From the NCBI RefSeq assembly GCF_002192415.1, contig NZ_CP021780.1:7874001-7938000 (forward strand): 64,000 bases of DNA, in the 5' to 3' direction. Positions 35,167-44,384 of this stretch are shown here, in pieces. The notes under the pieces are model-generated. The model worked only from the letters and a program-made list of their open reading frames with translations, did no database searches and was not told where the DNA came from. The DNA is from Paenibacillus donghaensis. Lineage in GTDB: Bacteria > Bacillota > Bacilli > Paenibacillales > Paenibacillaceae. Position 1 is the stretch's first letter; every line of letters begins with the position of its first letter. Position numbers and translations under genes: made by a program.

Positions 35167-35601
35167 ATGGGTAAAAGAAAACGTAAGCAACCCGAGGAAT
35201 TATACGCAGTTGAAAAGGACGGCGAACTTGATCTTGTCGTTACCGATGCTGATGATGCTGAGACTATAAGTGGCTTGAAGCAGGAGTTAGCAAGGTTAAG
35301 ATATTTGGCAGAGCACGAGGATGAGTATGGGGAAGAACAGCTTATTGAGATGTGGCAAACCGAAGGTGATGAGTACACAGTATCACAACTAACTCCTGTG
35401 AAGCGAAAGAAAGAAGATTCTGAGGAAGAGTCCGCCGCGGGTGATTCGGACGATGAAGAACTCGATTGGATTGATAAGGATTACGTAGATGAGCAGGGCA
35501 ATGAGTATACTGGTTCTGAATTAGCTGATTGTCTAGTCAAGAATGCAGAAAAGCTCATTGACAAGCTCAATGAAGAAGTTAATGAATATGGTGGTTTTTG
35601 A
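35167..35601 (+). CDS. small acidic protein, third gene of the HEPN cluster
   Basis: 144 residues. It begins basic (GKRKRKQPEE), then is strongly acidic, with EDSEEESAAGDSDDEELDWI in the middle. No known domain. ATG 35167 follows AAGGAG with good spacing, and a clear terminator follows. Its acidity would suit binding and neutralising a nucleic-acid-binding or RNase partner such as the upstream HEPN protein; this is inference. Confidence 0.6.
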   Translation: MGKRKRKQPEELYAVEKDGELDLVVTDADDAETISGLKQELARLRYLAEHEDEYGEEQLIEMWQTEGDEYTVSQLTPVKRKKEDSEEESAAGDSDDEELDWIDKDYVDEQGNEYTGSELADCLVKNAEKLIDKLNEEVNEYGGF

Positions 35602-35652
35602 ATCATTAACTCTTTTGCTAGAATGTCACCCAATTGAGATACTGGTCGATGC

Positions 35653-35692
35653 AAAGCCGCTTGTTACCTTTCGGGTATTCAGCGGCTTTTTG
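35653..35692 (+). terminator. Rho-independent terminator closing the HEPN cluster
   Basis: Stem AAAGCCGCT / AGCGGCTTT with a 19-base loop, then TT. The 460 bases from here to the TIR gene contain no gene; near 35800-35850 short CGGC repeats (ATCGGCAG, AGCCGATA) could form a weak hairpin. Confidence 0.8.
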
Positions 35693-36151
35693 TTAGATAG
35701 GACTTCGGAATTTTCAAAATTCCTGATTATAGTATTACTATAATAGATGGAGGTTATCGTATTTAGTACCTCACTAAGGGGGCGAGCTACCGCAGAAATC
35801 GGCAGTTATTTTTAGTGAAGCCGATACTATTAAAAGTCTCTCAAATTTGAAGGACCTTATTTTATGATTATTACCCTGAGATATTTAAAAGGTAAGATAT
35901 CTCTCCAAACTCTATTCATAAACGCCTAGTTTCTTTCCATCTAATCCAGCCAATGCTTGACGGCTTTATCATTTATCGAGCGTTTGAATAGGTAGGAGAC
36001 ATATTAATTCAATAGCGATCAATTGTATGGAGGTTCTTCCAAAAATCGGTTATACTTGGGTATAAAGACTCAGGTTCGACAACAGGAAAAAATTCAGTCA
36101 GCAGGGTGATGAAGTCGAATTAATAATTGATAAGGAGATAGATAGATAAGT

Positions 36152-37210
36152 ATGCCGAAGATATTCATTAGTCATGCTGTGAAGGATGCTGAACTGGTCA
36201 TCAGACCCTTCATTGATATGCTCGTCATGGGTCTTGGGGTTGACCGAGAAGAAATTTATTTCACTTCGGGTGGAGATATTCCAACCGGAGCTAATTTCCC
36301 TGAGCATATAAAGACAAACATTAACTCAGCTGAACTGGTCATTATGATATTGACCGAAAACTATATGGACAGTGATTTTTGCCTGAATGAAATGGGAGCA
36401 GCATGGGCGAATAATCAAAATATTTACCCGATTGTAATTCCTCCAACGTCGTACAAGATATTAGATCGCTCCGCATTGCGTGGAGTCACAAACGTCCTGA
36501 TGGCGACCGAGGATGATCTTCCAAAGCTAAGAGATGAATTGGAAGGTAAAAATTTGAATGGTAGGATTCGCTCAGGAGAATATCGCACTAGGGGTAAACA
36601 GTTCCTTGAATCGATAGAGAAGTACAATGAGCAGCGTCAAAAAGAGGGTCCATTTTCCGTTCCAGTAAAGGTATTCAGTAAGCTTCAGAACCAGTTGAAG
36701 GAACTTGAAGTAGAACTGGAAGAAAAAATCGACGAGTGCGATGCAAAGGATGATTTGATCGAAGAGTTGAAGAAACTGAAAGATCAAACTGCGGTCAAGC
36801 ATGTTATCCGGTCGCACAACACTGATGAATCGGAAGAGCTGCAGGAACTTATCGATGATACCAAATCATCCCTAGACCAATTAGATTCAATAATGGTGAG
36901 CCTGATTTTCCACTACAGGTATTTCTCACATAATTACACACCAGCGCCAATGGACGGATGGAGTGCGATACATAAGCTAGCGGCAAGAAAATTTATTGAT
37001 CAGGATGGAAATAAGATTACGATAAATTATGGGCATCCATTGGTAAGAAAAGCAGACAAAGTATTGAATATATTGAGTGATGCACTTGAAGGTATGTCAC
37101 CAGAGGTATCCGAACAGTTTGAGGAGGAGTTCGGTTTAGCACCAGACCTTTCCAATATCGACTTCTGGCAAAAGGTGCTGAGGATCAGGGGTATGGAATT
37201 ATCTTATTAA
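36152..37210 (+). CDS. TIR-domain protein with coiled coil, candidate NADase defence effector
   Basis: Residues 1-145 form a TIR domain: MPKIFISHAVKDAELV (box 1), a DIPTGANFPEHIK loop, VIMILTENYM, and FCLNEMGAAWA with Glu80 in the position of the catalytic glutamate of TIR NADases. A coiled coil at about 165-215 (LQNQLKELEVELEEKIDECD, then AKDDLIEELKKLK) can mediate assembly. The C-terminal 130 residues contain no named domain and may sense the trigger. Bacterial TIR effectors deplete NAD or make signalling molecules in antiphage defence. ATG 36152 lies 14 bases after AAGGAG. Single-gene unit with its own terminator. Confidence 0.8.
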   Translation: MPKIFISHAVKDAELVIRPFIDMLVMGLGVDREEIYFTSGGDIPTGANFPEHIKTNINSAELVIMILTENYMDSDFCLNEMGAAWANNQNIYPIVIPPTSYKILDRSALRGVTNVLMATEDDLPKLRDELEGKNLNGRIRSGEYRTRGKQFLESIEKYNEQRQKEGPFSVPVKVFSKLQNQLKELEVELEEKIDECDAKDDLIEELKKLKDQTAVKHVIRSHNTDESEELQELIDDTKSSLDQLDSIMVSLIFHYRYFSHNYTPAPMDGWSAIHKLAARKFIDQDGNKITINYGHPLVRKADKVLNILSDALEGMSPEVSEQFEEEFGLAPDLSNIDFWQKVLRIRGMELSY

Positions 37211-37227
37211 ATGATTTAATACTGAGA

Positions 37228-37256
37228 AGCCGCCACATTAGATGGCGGCTCTTTAT
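37228..37256 (+). terminator. Rho-independent terminator after the TIR gene
   Basis: Perfect stem AGCCGCCA / TGGCGGCT with a 7-base loop, then CTTTATGTTT. Confidence 0.8.
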
Positions 37257-37462
37257 GTTTAGTCCTTGGCTCCAAGAAGCAATCTAGAAGAGGCTTCTTT
37301 TCACTCAATAAAAGTAAAGGGTTTATCAGGTGATTTGTCGAAATATTACAGCGAATGAGACAAAAGAACCGCTGTCATGGAATTAAGCTTAGAGGAAGAT
37401 CTCGAGAACGGTCAAGATGAATAGATAATTATGAGATTGTGTATTAGGAGTGTTACTTAATA

Positions 37463-38169
37463 ATGTTGTTTAAACCCGAAAATGTAGAAAGTTTACTGAG
37501 TAGTTTAACCAAACGTGGTTTCCAAACGAATTAGCTATTCTTTACAGCAATTCCCGAACGGAAATGAACATCAGAGACAAGTTCAATCTGCTTTCTGCAA
37601 ATACCCTAAAAGACGATGACGATTACTTTATCCAACGTGAATGGAAAAATCGAGATTTAGCAGTTATTAAACACAAGAATGATATAACTTCACCAGCAGC
37701 ATTATTCGAATTTAAGGCAAGGTACACTCACTATATAGCTCGTAATAGTCGTGACCCAACGGGAGTAAACAATCTATTCCGTGGTGATGGTGGTAAGAAG
37801 GATGGTGTGTTACAGGATATTGAAAAGGTAAAGAAATACACTGATTACAAGGTTCCATGTTACCACATTTTGATTGGTGTACATCCACTCGAGAGTATTC
37901 CTTCTAAATATCATAAATTTGGTTTGGATTGTACTGAAATAGATCCGATTAATTCCTCATTTAAGAAATTCGGTAATGAGGCTAGGATTAAGGAGTTGTG
38001 CTACTCAAACGTGAAGAGATTTTGCAGGGAACAAGGGCATGATTTCTTTGCGTTGGAGTACAATATTGGTAAGGCACTTGACATTGAATGGGAAATGCTC
38101 TTATGGGTATCTATAGGTAGCCTTGATTCGTATTTATTTAAAATGGGGGTATTCAATGGCGAGTATTAA
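37463..38169 (+). pseudogene. conserved hypothetical gene with an early frameshift
   Basis: ATG 37463 (AGGAG upstream) opens MLFKPENVESLLSSLTKRGF and stops at 37532. The next frame reads WFPNELAILYSNSRTEMNIR from about 37519 and continues as a 200-residue protein to 38169, so one base was gained near 37515-37520. The body (ALFEFKARYTHYIARNSRDP, YTDYKVPCYHILIGVHPLES) has a Glu-x-Lys (EFK) strand and resembles a PD-(D/E)XK-like nuclease core. An internal start at ATG 37564 would give a shortened protein. It overlaps the next gene by 14 bases. Probably a two-gene defence unit. Confidence 0.6.
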
Positions 38170-39514
38170 CGAACTTATTGATGCGATAGTTCAGGTGCTG
38201 CTAGAGGAAAAAGCTTACGACATACCGACAGTTTGCACTAAATATGGCTTGGAAAGCGGAGATGAGTCTGAGGCGCATAGTAGCAGAAGGGTTTACATTC
38301 AAAAAAGACTTAAAGGCAAGGATCAGTTGTTTCTCTTGGACTTAGCCAAGCGGATAATCAACGACTATGGCTCAAAAGCAAACATATTGTCAAAGTTAGT
38401 CCTTCGACTTAATCCGACTGGACTTTATACAATCAGCGAGATAACAAGGCGAATTATAATGGATGAACTCCATACCAGAAATAATATCCCAGGAAAATAT
38501 GAGTTGGTAGACTTCCTGAATAGGGTATGGGATTTGGATAGCATGCCTTCAACTGATTCCCGCTTTAAGACCGCATCAGGTGATATATGGCAGCATATGA
38601 TCAACAACTCTGACTGGGATGAAGTCTATCTGTACGAGAAGTACTTAGAACTAATGATTGCACCCGATGAAATGTTTATAAAATTCTTAGAACAGGTCGT
38701 CCATCCATTGGTGCGACAACAGGACGAGCAGAACGAGTATATTGAATTCATCAATAAGCATTTAGTAAATGACGGATATAAGTTCAATTTGGCGGACAAT
38801 ATTTCAGGTTTTCCTGTCTACCGTATCGATAAAGTGGTTGATGGGGTAAAAGGCAGTGTAAAAAATCTGATATTCGCCGCGGTGGGACAGAAGCCCGAAA
38901 TTGTAATTAGCGACTCGATTAATAATGACATTAGGATTGTAAAGCATGAAGAAAACTGTTTAGTCTACGACCGTAGTATTCCGAATACTGGTCTTTATTG
39001 GGCTGACCTCGTAACGTGGTGGGCTGATATGAATGGGGTATCAGAGCCAAACATAGAGACGGAAAAACAATTTTATATGCGTTTATATCAAACGTTAGCA
39101 TCTCCACCAGAGAAGCTACTATTTAAAAGTTACTTTAGATGTTTCAAAGAATTGTTCGACAAAAACTTTCCTGCGTTAATACCTCAAGTCTATTTACACT
39201 ATGATCCATATACAATAAAGCAGCGTGCGGGAAAACCTTATTTATCAAGACAGCGTATGGACTTCCTTTTACTGTTTTCAAACAAGCAGCGTATCGTCCT
39301 TGAAGTAGATGGAAAGCAACACTATTCTGATGAAGATATATCTAGTCCCAAAAAATATGCTGAAATGGTGCAAGCAGACAGGGAGTTAAAACTCAACGGT
39401 TATGAGATCTATCGATTCGGTGGATATGAATTGATGGACGAGGAAGCCGGGGCAAAGATCGTTAAAGAGTTCTTCGAAGGATTGTTCAAAAAGCATGGGG
39501 TTAAGTCTTCATAA
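38156..39514 (+). CDS. PD-(D/E)XK nuclease-domain protein, AbiJ-like N-terminal part
   Basis: ATG 38156 (MASINELIDAIV) lies inside the end of the previous gene and is the natural start; the frame is open earlier, from 38123. The N-terminal 220 residues (SRRVYIQKRLKGKDQLFLLD, ILSKLVLRLNPTGLYTISEI) recall AbiJ N-terminal domains. The C-terminal 150 residues hold a restriction-nuclease fold: RQRMDFLLLFSNKQRIVLEV, then DGKQHYSDED and YRFGGYEL, with Asp in RMDF, Glu in LEVDGKQHY and a Lys/Gln position. The family is typical of abortive infection. About 452 residues, complete. Confidence 0.65.
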   Translation: MASINELIDAIVQVLLEEKAYDIPTVCTKYGLESGDESEAHSSRRVYIQKRLKGKDQLFLLDLAKRIINDYGSKANILSKLVLRLNPTGLYTISEITRRIIMDELHTRNNIPGKYELVDFLNRVWDLDSMPSTDSRFKTASGDIWQHMINNSDWDEVYLYEKYLELMIAPDEMFIKFLEQVVHPLVRQQDEQNEYIEFINKHLVNDGYKFNLADNISGFPVYRIDKVVDGVKGSVKNLIFAAVGQKPEIVISDSINNDIRIVKHEENCLVYDRSIPNTGLYWADLVTWWADMNGVSEPNIETEKQFYMRLYQTLASPPEKLLFKSYFRCFKELFDKNFPALIPQVYLHYDPYTIKQRAGKPYLSRQRMDFLLLFSNKQRIVLEVDGKQHYSDEDISSPKKYAEMVQADRELKLNGYEIYRFGGYELMDEEAGAKIVKEFFEGLFKKHGVKSS

Positions 39515-39538
39515 TATTTGATACAGAATGATTATTCA

Positions 39539-39574
39539 GATGCCGATAAATCTTGAAGTTAGTTTATCGGCATC
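39539..39574. repeat. perfect 12-bp inverted repeat
   Basis: GATGCCGATAAA / TTTATCGGCATC with a 12-base loop. There is no T run, but it lies 25 bases after the nuclease gene and may act as a terminator or RNA-stabilising hairpin. Confidence 0.6.
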
Positions 39575-39667
39575 GAGTATGTAATGGTAAACGATTCGTA
39601 AATTCTGATTATTCGAGTGTAATTATGCAACAGCTTTGGATGGGTTTCTAGATAGAGAGGTGTTGAA

Positions 39668-40219
39668 ATGTGCTATTTATCACAGTACGATCTGGAATCA
39701 TACATATTTGAGACAGTACATAATCGTTTTTCAGAGAAGGGGTTCCTGAACGGATATGACTTTTTTTGTATTGTAATCTGGAAAGCCAATCGAGCCAAAA
39801 CCAAGATTGCTCAGCGACTACTGAAAGATGATAAGTTCGACAATCTTGAGGATGCAGTATATGCACTCACAACCGGAATAAGCAATGCAACCAAACCTAA
39901 AGAGAGATTGCGCTACATAATGAAAGTGTGGGGCTTCCAACTCCCTATGGCTACAGCAATCTTAACAGCCCTCTACCCAGAAGAATTCACAGTGTATGAT
40001 GTTAGGGTATGTGACGAGTTAGGTGATTGCTATAAACTAAAGAACTTAATCAGTTTTGAGAGTATTTGGAGTGGATATCAAACCTACATACAAATGGTAG
40101 AGTCAGCAACACCAGAGGGTCTTTCGCTTAGGGACAAGGACCGTTTCCTATGGGGCCGATCATTTTCAAAGCAGTTGGAAAACGACATCGGTCAGGGTTT
40201 TAGTAAGGGCACAAGCTGA
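39668..40219 (+). CDS. conserved hypothetical protein with helix-hairpin-helix glycosylase-like features
   Basis: 183 residues matching, by memory, a conserved family with the pattern DLESYIFETV, NGYDFFCIVIWKANRAKTKI, WGFQLPMATAILTALYPEEF, TVYDVRVC and LRDKDRFLWG. The segment around MATAILTALYPEEFTVYDVR resembles the helix-hairpin-helix/GPD region of DNA glycosylases (OGG-like), so binding of damaged or modified DNA is possible; no catalytic Lys/Asp pair is certain. ATG 39668 follows GAGAGGTG. It lies between two nuclease systems of the island, on its own. Confidence 0.6.
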   Translation: MCYLSQYDLESYIFETVHNRFSEKGFLNGYDFFCIVIWKANRAKTKIAQRLLKDDKFDNLEDAVYALTTGISNATKPKERLRYIMKVWGFQLPMATAILTALYPEEFTVYDVRVCDELGDCYKLKNLISFESIWSGYQTYIQMVESATPEGLSLRDKDRFLWGRSFSKQLENDIGQGFSKGTS

Positions 40220-40350
40220 GAAATAATTCAACTGTAATCACGCTTGATCGAGGTGTGGCTGCAACCGGTTGATAGCCGTTCATTTGCTAAGTACAGGCTA
40301 CGCATCCATGTGTTACTATGGTGGTAATCATAGTAGTGGGGGTAATGTGG

Positions 40351-40758
40351 ATGTCTAATAAGACTTTTGTGATTAACGAGTTAAGTAAGAGATACAACTG
40401 CACTTTGTCTACCATACAAGGTAAGCAGATCATGTATCAAGCTATCAGCGGCGGGAAGAGTATAGTCATATGTACTCCATATTCAAAGCTACATGTTAGT
40501 TCTAAAGGTTGGTTTGACTTGACCACAAAGCAAATCGAGTTGCTAGATGACTCGCACATTGCTGTGCTTGCTGTTCGCTTAGGGGTTAATAAGATCTACT
40601 ATATTGATTTCAAAGAACTTCGGAAGATGATGAATCCTGAGATCATGCTCAGGAATCCCAATGAGGGTGAGCACTGGAAGTTATTCGTTTGGGAAGATCA
40701 CATTAAAGTTCAAGGTAATGAACAGAAGTTTATGGTGCAGCCTGTGGCGGTTCATTAA
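40351..40758 (+). CDS. hypothetical protein upstream of hsdR
   Basis: 135 residues from ATG 40351, which is about 8 bases after GGGGGT; the frame opens earlier (40318) with a hydrophobic stretch that I take as non-coding. The pattern SKRYNCTLSTIQGKQIMYQA, ICTPYSKLHVSSKGWFDLTT, VLAVRLGVNKIYYIDFKEL looks like a small mixed alpha/beta protein of nuclease-like fold. It lies 170 bases ahead of hsdR and may be an accessory of the restriction locus. Confidence 0.5.
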   Translation: MSNKTFVINELSKRYNCTLSTIQGKQIMYQAISGGKSIVICTPYSKLHVSSKGWFDLTTKQIELLDDSHIAVLAVRLGVNKIYYIDFKELRKMMNPEIMLRNPNEGEHWKLFVWEDHIKVQGNEQKFMVQPVAVH

Positions 40759-40927
40759 TTTTAGTAATCCAATTCATTTTCAGCGTCTTAGTCGCTATAG
40801 TCCTCTCAGAATTTGGGTGGGTTTTTTTGTGCTACTATGTTCCCTGATTTCTTGGGAAGGAGATGGGACTAGGGATGTAGAATATTGTAAGTTACTGGCG
40901 AGTGTATTGTATGAGGGGGTATTATGA

Positions 40928-43681
40928 TTGTCTTATCAGTCTGAGGCGCAACTTGAGAAGAATTTGATTGACCAACTTGTTAATCAAAATTATGAACGAG
41001 TTACAATAAATGATTATGATACAATGGTAGCTAATTTTAGACAGCAGCTAAACAAGTTCAATGAGAAGAAACTGAATGGTCAACCGCTAACGGATTCAGA
41101 ATTCAGCCGTTTTTTTACACAGATTGATGGTAAAAGTATCTTCGATTCTGCCAAAATCCTTAGGGACAAGCAAGTCTTTCAGCGTGATGATGGAACAGAG
41201 GTTTATTTGGAGCTGATGAACACCCGCGAGTGGTGCAAAAACAACTTCCAAGTAACTAACCAGACAATCGTTGAGGGCAAGTATAAGAATCGTTACGATG
41301 TAACTCTGTTTATCAACGGTTTACCAGTTATTCAAGTTGAGCTGAAACGCCGAGGCTTAGACTTCAAAGAAGCATTCAATCAGATACAACGGTATCGGAA
41401 ACACTCATTTCGTGGTTTGTATCGCTACTTGCAAGTATTTATCGTGAGTAATGGGGTTGACACTAAGTATTTTGCAAACTCGGATGGCGACATCCTGTTT
41501 TCCCATACCTTCTTTTGGTCTGATTCGGAGAATAGTCGGATTACGACCCTTAATGATTTTGCGGCAACATTCTTAGAGAAGTGTCATATGGCAAAGATGA
41601 TTGCCAGATATATCGTTTTGAACGAAACAGAGAAGCAACTGATGGTCATGCGACCATACCAAGTTTATGCAGTGGAGGCTTTAGTAAAGCGAGCCTTAGA
41701 GACTAAGAACAATGGATACATTTGGCACACCACCGGAAGCGGTAAGACACTAACTTCCTTCAAAGCGAGCCAGATCTTAGCGAATGAGCCGCATATTAAG
41801 AAAGTGTTCTTCTTAGTCGACCGTAAGGACTTGGATAGTCAGACGCTAACTGAGTTCAATAAATTTGAGAATGACTCGGTCGATATGACTGATGACACTA
41901 GTAAACTTGTGCAACAGATCGCTGATCAAGGCAAAACGTTAATTGTAACCACTATTCAAAAGATGGCAAATGCGATTAAGAATTCGCGTTACGAGCAGAT
42001 CATGAAACCGTATCAACAAGAACGGGTCATCTTTATAATTGACGAATGTCATCGTAGCCAGTTCGGTAAGATGAAACGGTTAATTGATGATCATTTCAAG
42101 GAGGCTCAATACTTTGGCTTCACTGGGACACCGTTGTTTGAAGTGAACAAGAGCCAGGATGGTCGAGCAACGGCAGATATTTTTGAAAAGTGTCTACACA
42201 CCTACTTGATTAAAGACGCCATACATGATGAGAACGTACTTGGATTCTCAGTCGAGTATAATAAGACTGTTGACGTAAAGGTGAATGAGGCAGATAAGAC
42301 TAAGGTAAAAGGCATTTTAACCGATGAGGTCTGGATGCATGATGAACGTATTAAGCTGATTATTGAGAATGTTCTTACGCATCATGAACGTAAGTCTCGT
42401 AGCAAAGGCTATACTGGGATCTTTACTGTAGATGGCATTCCAATGCTAGTTAAATATTACGACATGTTCAAATCTATGTCCCATAACTTTAAGATTGCGG
42501 GTATCTTCACTTATGGTCAGAATGAAGATAGTGAAGGTCGTGACGAACATTCTCGGGATAGTCTAGAACGAATAATGGTTGATTATAACCAGATGTTTGG
42601 CACGAATTTCAATACCGATAAATATTCAAATTATTTCGCTGATGTCTCAAAGCGTGTTAAGACTGCTCAAATTGATATTCTCCTTGTAGTGAACATCTTT
42701 TTGACAGGGTTCGATAGTAAGCCACTTAACATACTGTACATGGATCGCTTCTTGAAGTACCATAACCTGATTCAAGCCTTCTCCAGAACGAATCGTACAG
42801 GGAAAGCTACCAAGCCATATGGTAACATAGTTTGTTACCGCAACTTGAAAGAGGACACCGATGAAGCGATAAAGCTATTCTCTAAGACAGATAACGTAGA
42901 TGATGTTCTGATGAAATCCTATGATGAGTATTTAGATATGTTTAAGGCAGCCCTCGTTAAGGTGCGAGCTATGGCTTTAACACCGGCAGCTGTAGATAAT
43001 CTAGAGCGTGAAGAGGATAAGCAGAAGTTTGTAGTAGCCTTCCGAGACCTCACCAAGTATCTAAATAAGCTTGAAACGTTCACTGAGCATGAGTTTACTG
43101 AGGAACGGTTAGGTATCCAGGAGCAAACGTATCAGGACTACAAGAGTAAGTATCTCCGTATCTATGATGAAGTTAAGCGTGGTGGAGGTGGGGGTAAGAC
43201 TTCGATTTTGGCTGACGTAGACTTCTCCATCGAATTGATGCACACGGATAGGATTAACGTTAGCTACATTATGAACCTGATTAAGAATATCGACTTTAAC
43301 AATGAAGATGAACGTAATAAGTTGGTGAAGCATATTCAAGATGAGATTGATCGCGCAGATAACGAAGAATTGCGTCTCAAGGCTCGACTTCTAAAAGAAT
43401 TCTTGGATAAGGTCGTTCCAACATTAAGTAGCGCCGATTCCGTAGATGATTCCTATAATACATTTGAACAAGAAGAGCGTGGTAAGGAGATCCAAACCTT
43501 CGCTGGAGAGGTTGGGTTATCTGTTGAAGACATTCAAAGCTTTGTTGAGGAATACGAATACAGTGGCTTCGTTAATCAACAAGTAATCAGTGATGTCATC
43601 AAACTCCCATTTCTTCAGAAGAGATCGCTAATTCAACGAATAATTGAGTTCATTACAGATCACACAAAACGTTTCTCGTAA
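40928..43681 (+). CDS. hsdR: type I restriction enzyme R subunit
   Basis: 917 residues. The N-terminal nuclease domain has Asp124 and Glu138-x-Lys140 (RYDVTLFINGLPVIQVELKR). The SF2 translocase motor follows: Walker A TTGSGKT (268-274), DECH (372-375) in FIIDECHRSQFG, TGTP (399-402), and later motif V/VI-like TGFDSKPLN and IQAFSRTNRT. The C-terminal helical part (about 700-917) contacts the methylase. The subunit pumps DNA and cuts it far from unmethylated sites. The start is TTG 40928, 7 bases after GAGGGGG. It is separated from the S and M genes by a terminator hairpin, so R may be transcribed separately. Confidence 0.95.
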   Translation: MSYQSEAQLEKNLIDQLVNQNYERVTINDYDTMVANFRQQLNKFNEKKLNGQPLTDSEFSRFFTQIDGKSIFDSAKILRDKQVFQRDDGTEVYLELMNTREWCKNNFQVTNQTIVEGKYKNRYDVTLFINGLPVIQVELKRRGLDFKEAFNQIQRYRKHSFRGLYRYLQVFIVSNGVDTKYFANSDGDILFSHTFFWSDSENSRITTLNDFAATFLEKCHMAKMIARYIVLNETEKQLMVMRPYQVYAVEALVKRALETKNNGYIWHTTGSGKTLTSFKASQILANEPHIKKVFFLVDRKDLDSQTLTEFNKFENDSVDMTDDTSKLVQQIADQGKTLIVTTIQKMANAIKNSRYEQIMKPYQQERVIFIIDECHRSQFGKMKRLIDDHFKEAQYFGFTGTPLFEVNKSQDGRATADIFEKCLHTYLIKDAIHDENVLGFSVEYNKTVDVKVNEADKTKVKGILTDEVWMHDERIKLIIENVLTHHERKSRSKGYTGIFTVDGIPMLVKYYDMFKSMSHNFKIAGIFTYGQNEDSEGRDEHSRDSLERIMVDYNQMFGTNFNTDKYSNYFADVSKRVKTAQIDILLVVNIFLTGFDSKPLNILYMDRFLKYHNLIQAFSRTNRTGKATKPYGNIVCYRNLKEDTDEAIKLFSKTDNVDDVLMKSYDEYLDMFKAALVKVRAMALTPAAVDNLEREEDKQKFVVAFRDLTKYLNKLETFTEHEFTEERLGIQEQTYQDYKSKYLRIYDEVKRGGGGGKTSILADVDFSIELMHTDRINVSYIMNLIKNIDFNNEDERNKLVKHIQDEIDRADNEELRLKARLLKEFLDKVVPTLSSADSVDDSYNTFEQEERGKEIQTFAGEVGLSVEDIQSFVEEYEYSGFVNQQVISDVIKLPFLQKRSLIQRIIEFITDHTKRFS

Positions 43682-43689
43682 GCTATTTA

Positions 43690-43731
43690 TAAAAATAGCA
43701 GGAAAGTCATTGACTTCTCTGCTATTTTTTA
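43690..43731 (+). terminator. Rho-independent terminator between hsdR and the methylase operon
   Basis: Stem AAAAATAGCAG / CTGCTATTTTT with an 18-base loop and a final T run, 10 bases after the hsdR stop. The A-rich left arm means it could work in both directions. Confidence 0.8.
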
Positions 43732-43790
43732 CTAGTATTGAACCATATTATATTGCTATTTTGTTAAATAGCGTTAAGGGGAGGGTTGGA

Positions 43791-44384
43791 TTGCAATTAG
43801 AACAATGTGCTTCGGTAACTCAGGGGGCTTTTCTAAATCGTATTCAGACATCTCCATCCTCTGATGCGGCAAGGCTTCCTCTGTATACGATGAAGGAGAT
43901 GAACGAGTGGTTAAGTTCAGAGCCAAACATTGTGCCAGAACATTCACAGGATGTGTTTGTATCTAAAGATCGAATGGGGTTATTGCCGATTGCGAGGGAA
44001 GGATTGGTCTTGCTCAGTTTAACTGGACAACGTGCGGTTGCTTTGAGGCAGGAGCATGTTGGTAAACTGATCCCCTCAAACTTCGCGATTATCGAGCCTA
44101 GTGAGGTTCTGCATCCTGATTACTTGGAATGGTTCATCAATGAGCATCCTAACTCTAAAAAGCAATTAAGGGTCTCTACCCAAGGCACTTCAATCTCAGC
44201 ACTATCGATCCAGATGCTCAGGACATTGGAAATCATTTTGCCACCTATGGATGAACAAGTGAAGGTTAGTATTGTCCACAGATTATTACACCGAAAAAAT
44301 CGACTTGTTCAAGAGAGAACCATACTTGAACGACATTATGCCACTCAAACTATCATCAAGAATCTCAAGGAGGAAAACAGATGA
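43791..44384 (+). CDS. short specificity-subunit-like protein (single target-recognition domain)
   Basis: The natural start is TTG 43791 after AAGGGGAGGGTTGGA, giving 197 residues (MQLEQCASVTQGAFLNRI onward). The pattern fits one half of an HsdS protein: a target-recognition domain, then LSIQMLRTLEIILPPMDEQV and a helix (LVQERTILERHYATQTII). Its stop overlaps the hsdM start (ATGA), so it is translated with the methylase. A full-length hsdS lies on the other side of hsdM. Half-size S proteins can dimerise and alter specificity, or inhibit. Related to BREX/type I helper proteins is another option. Confidence 0.65.
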   Translation: MQLEQCASVTQGAFLNRIQTSPSSDAARLPLYTMKEMNEWLSSEPNIVPEHSQDVFVSKDRMGLLPIAREGLVLLSLTGQRAVALRQEHVGKLIPSNFAIIEPSEVLHPDYLEWFINEHPNSKKQLRVSTQGTSISALSIQMLRTLEIILPPMDEQVKVSIVHRLLHRKNRLVQERTILERHYATQTIIKNLKEENR

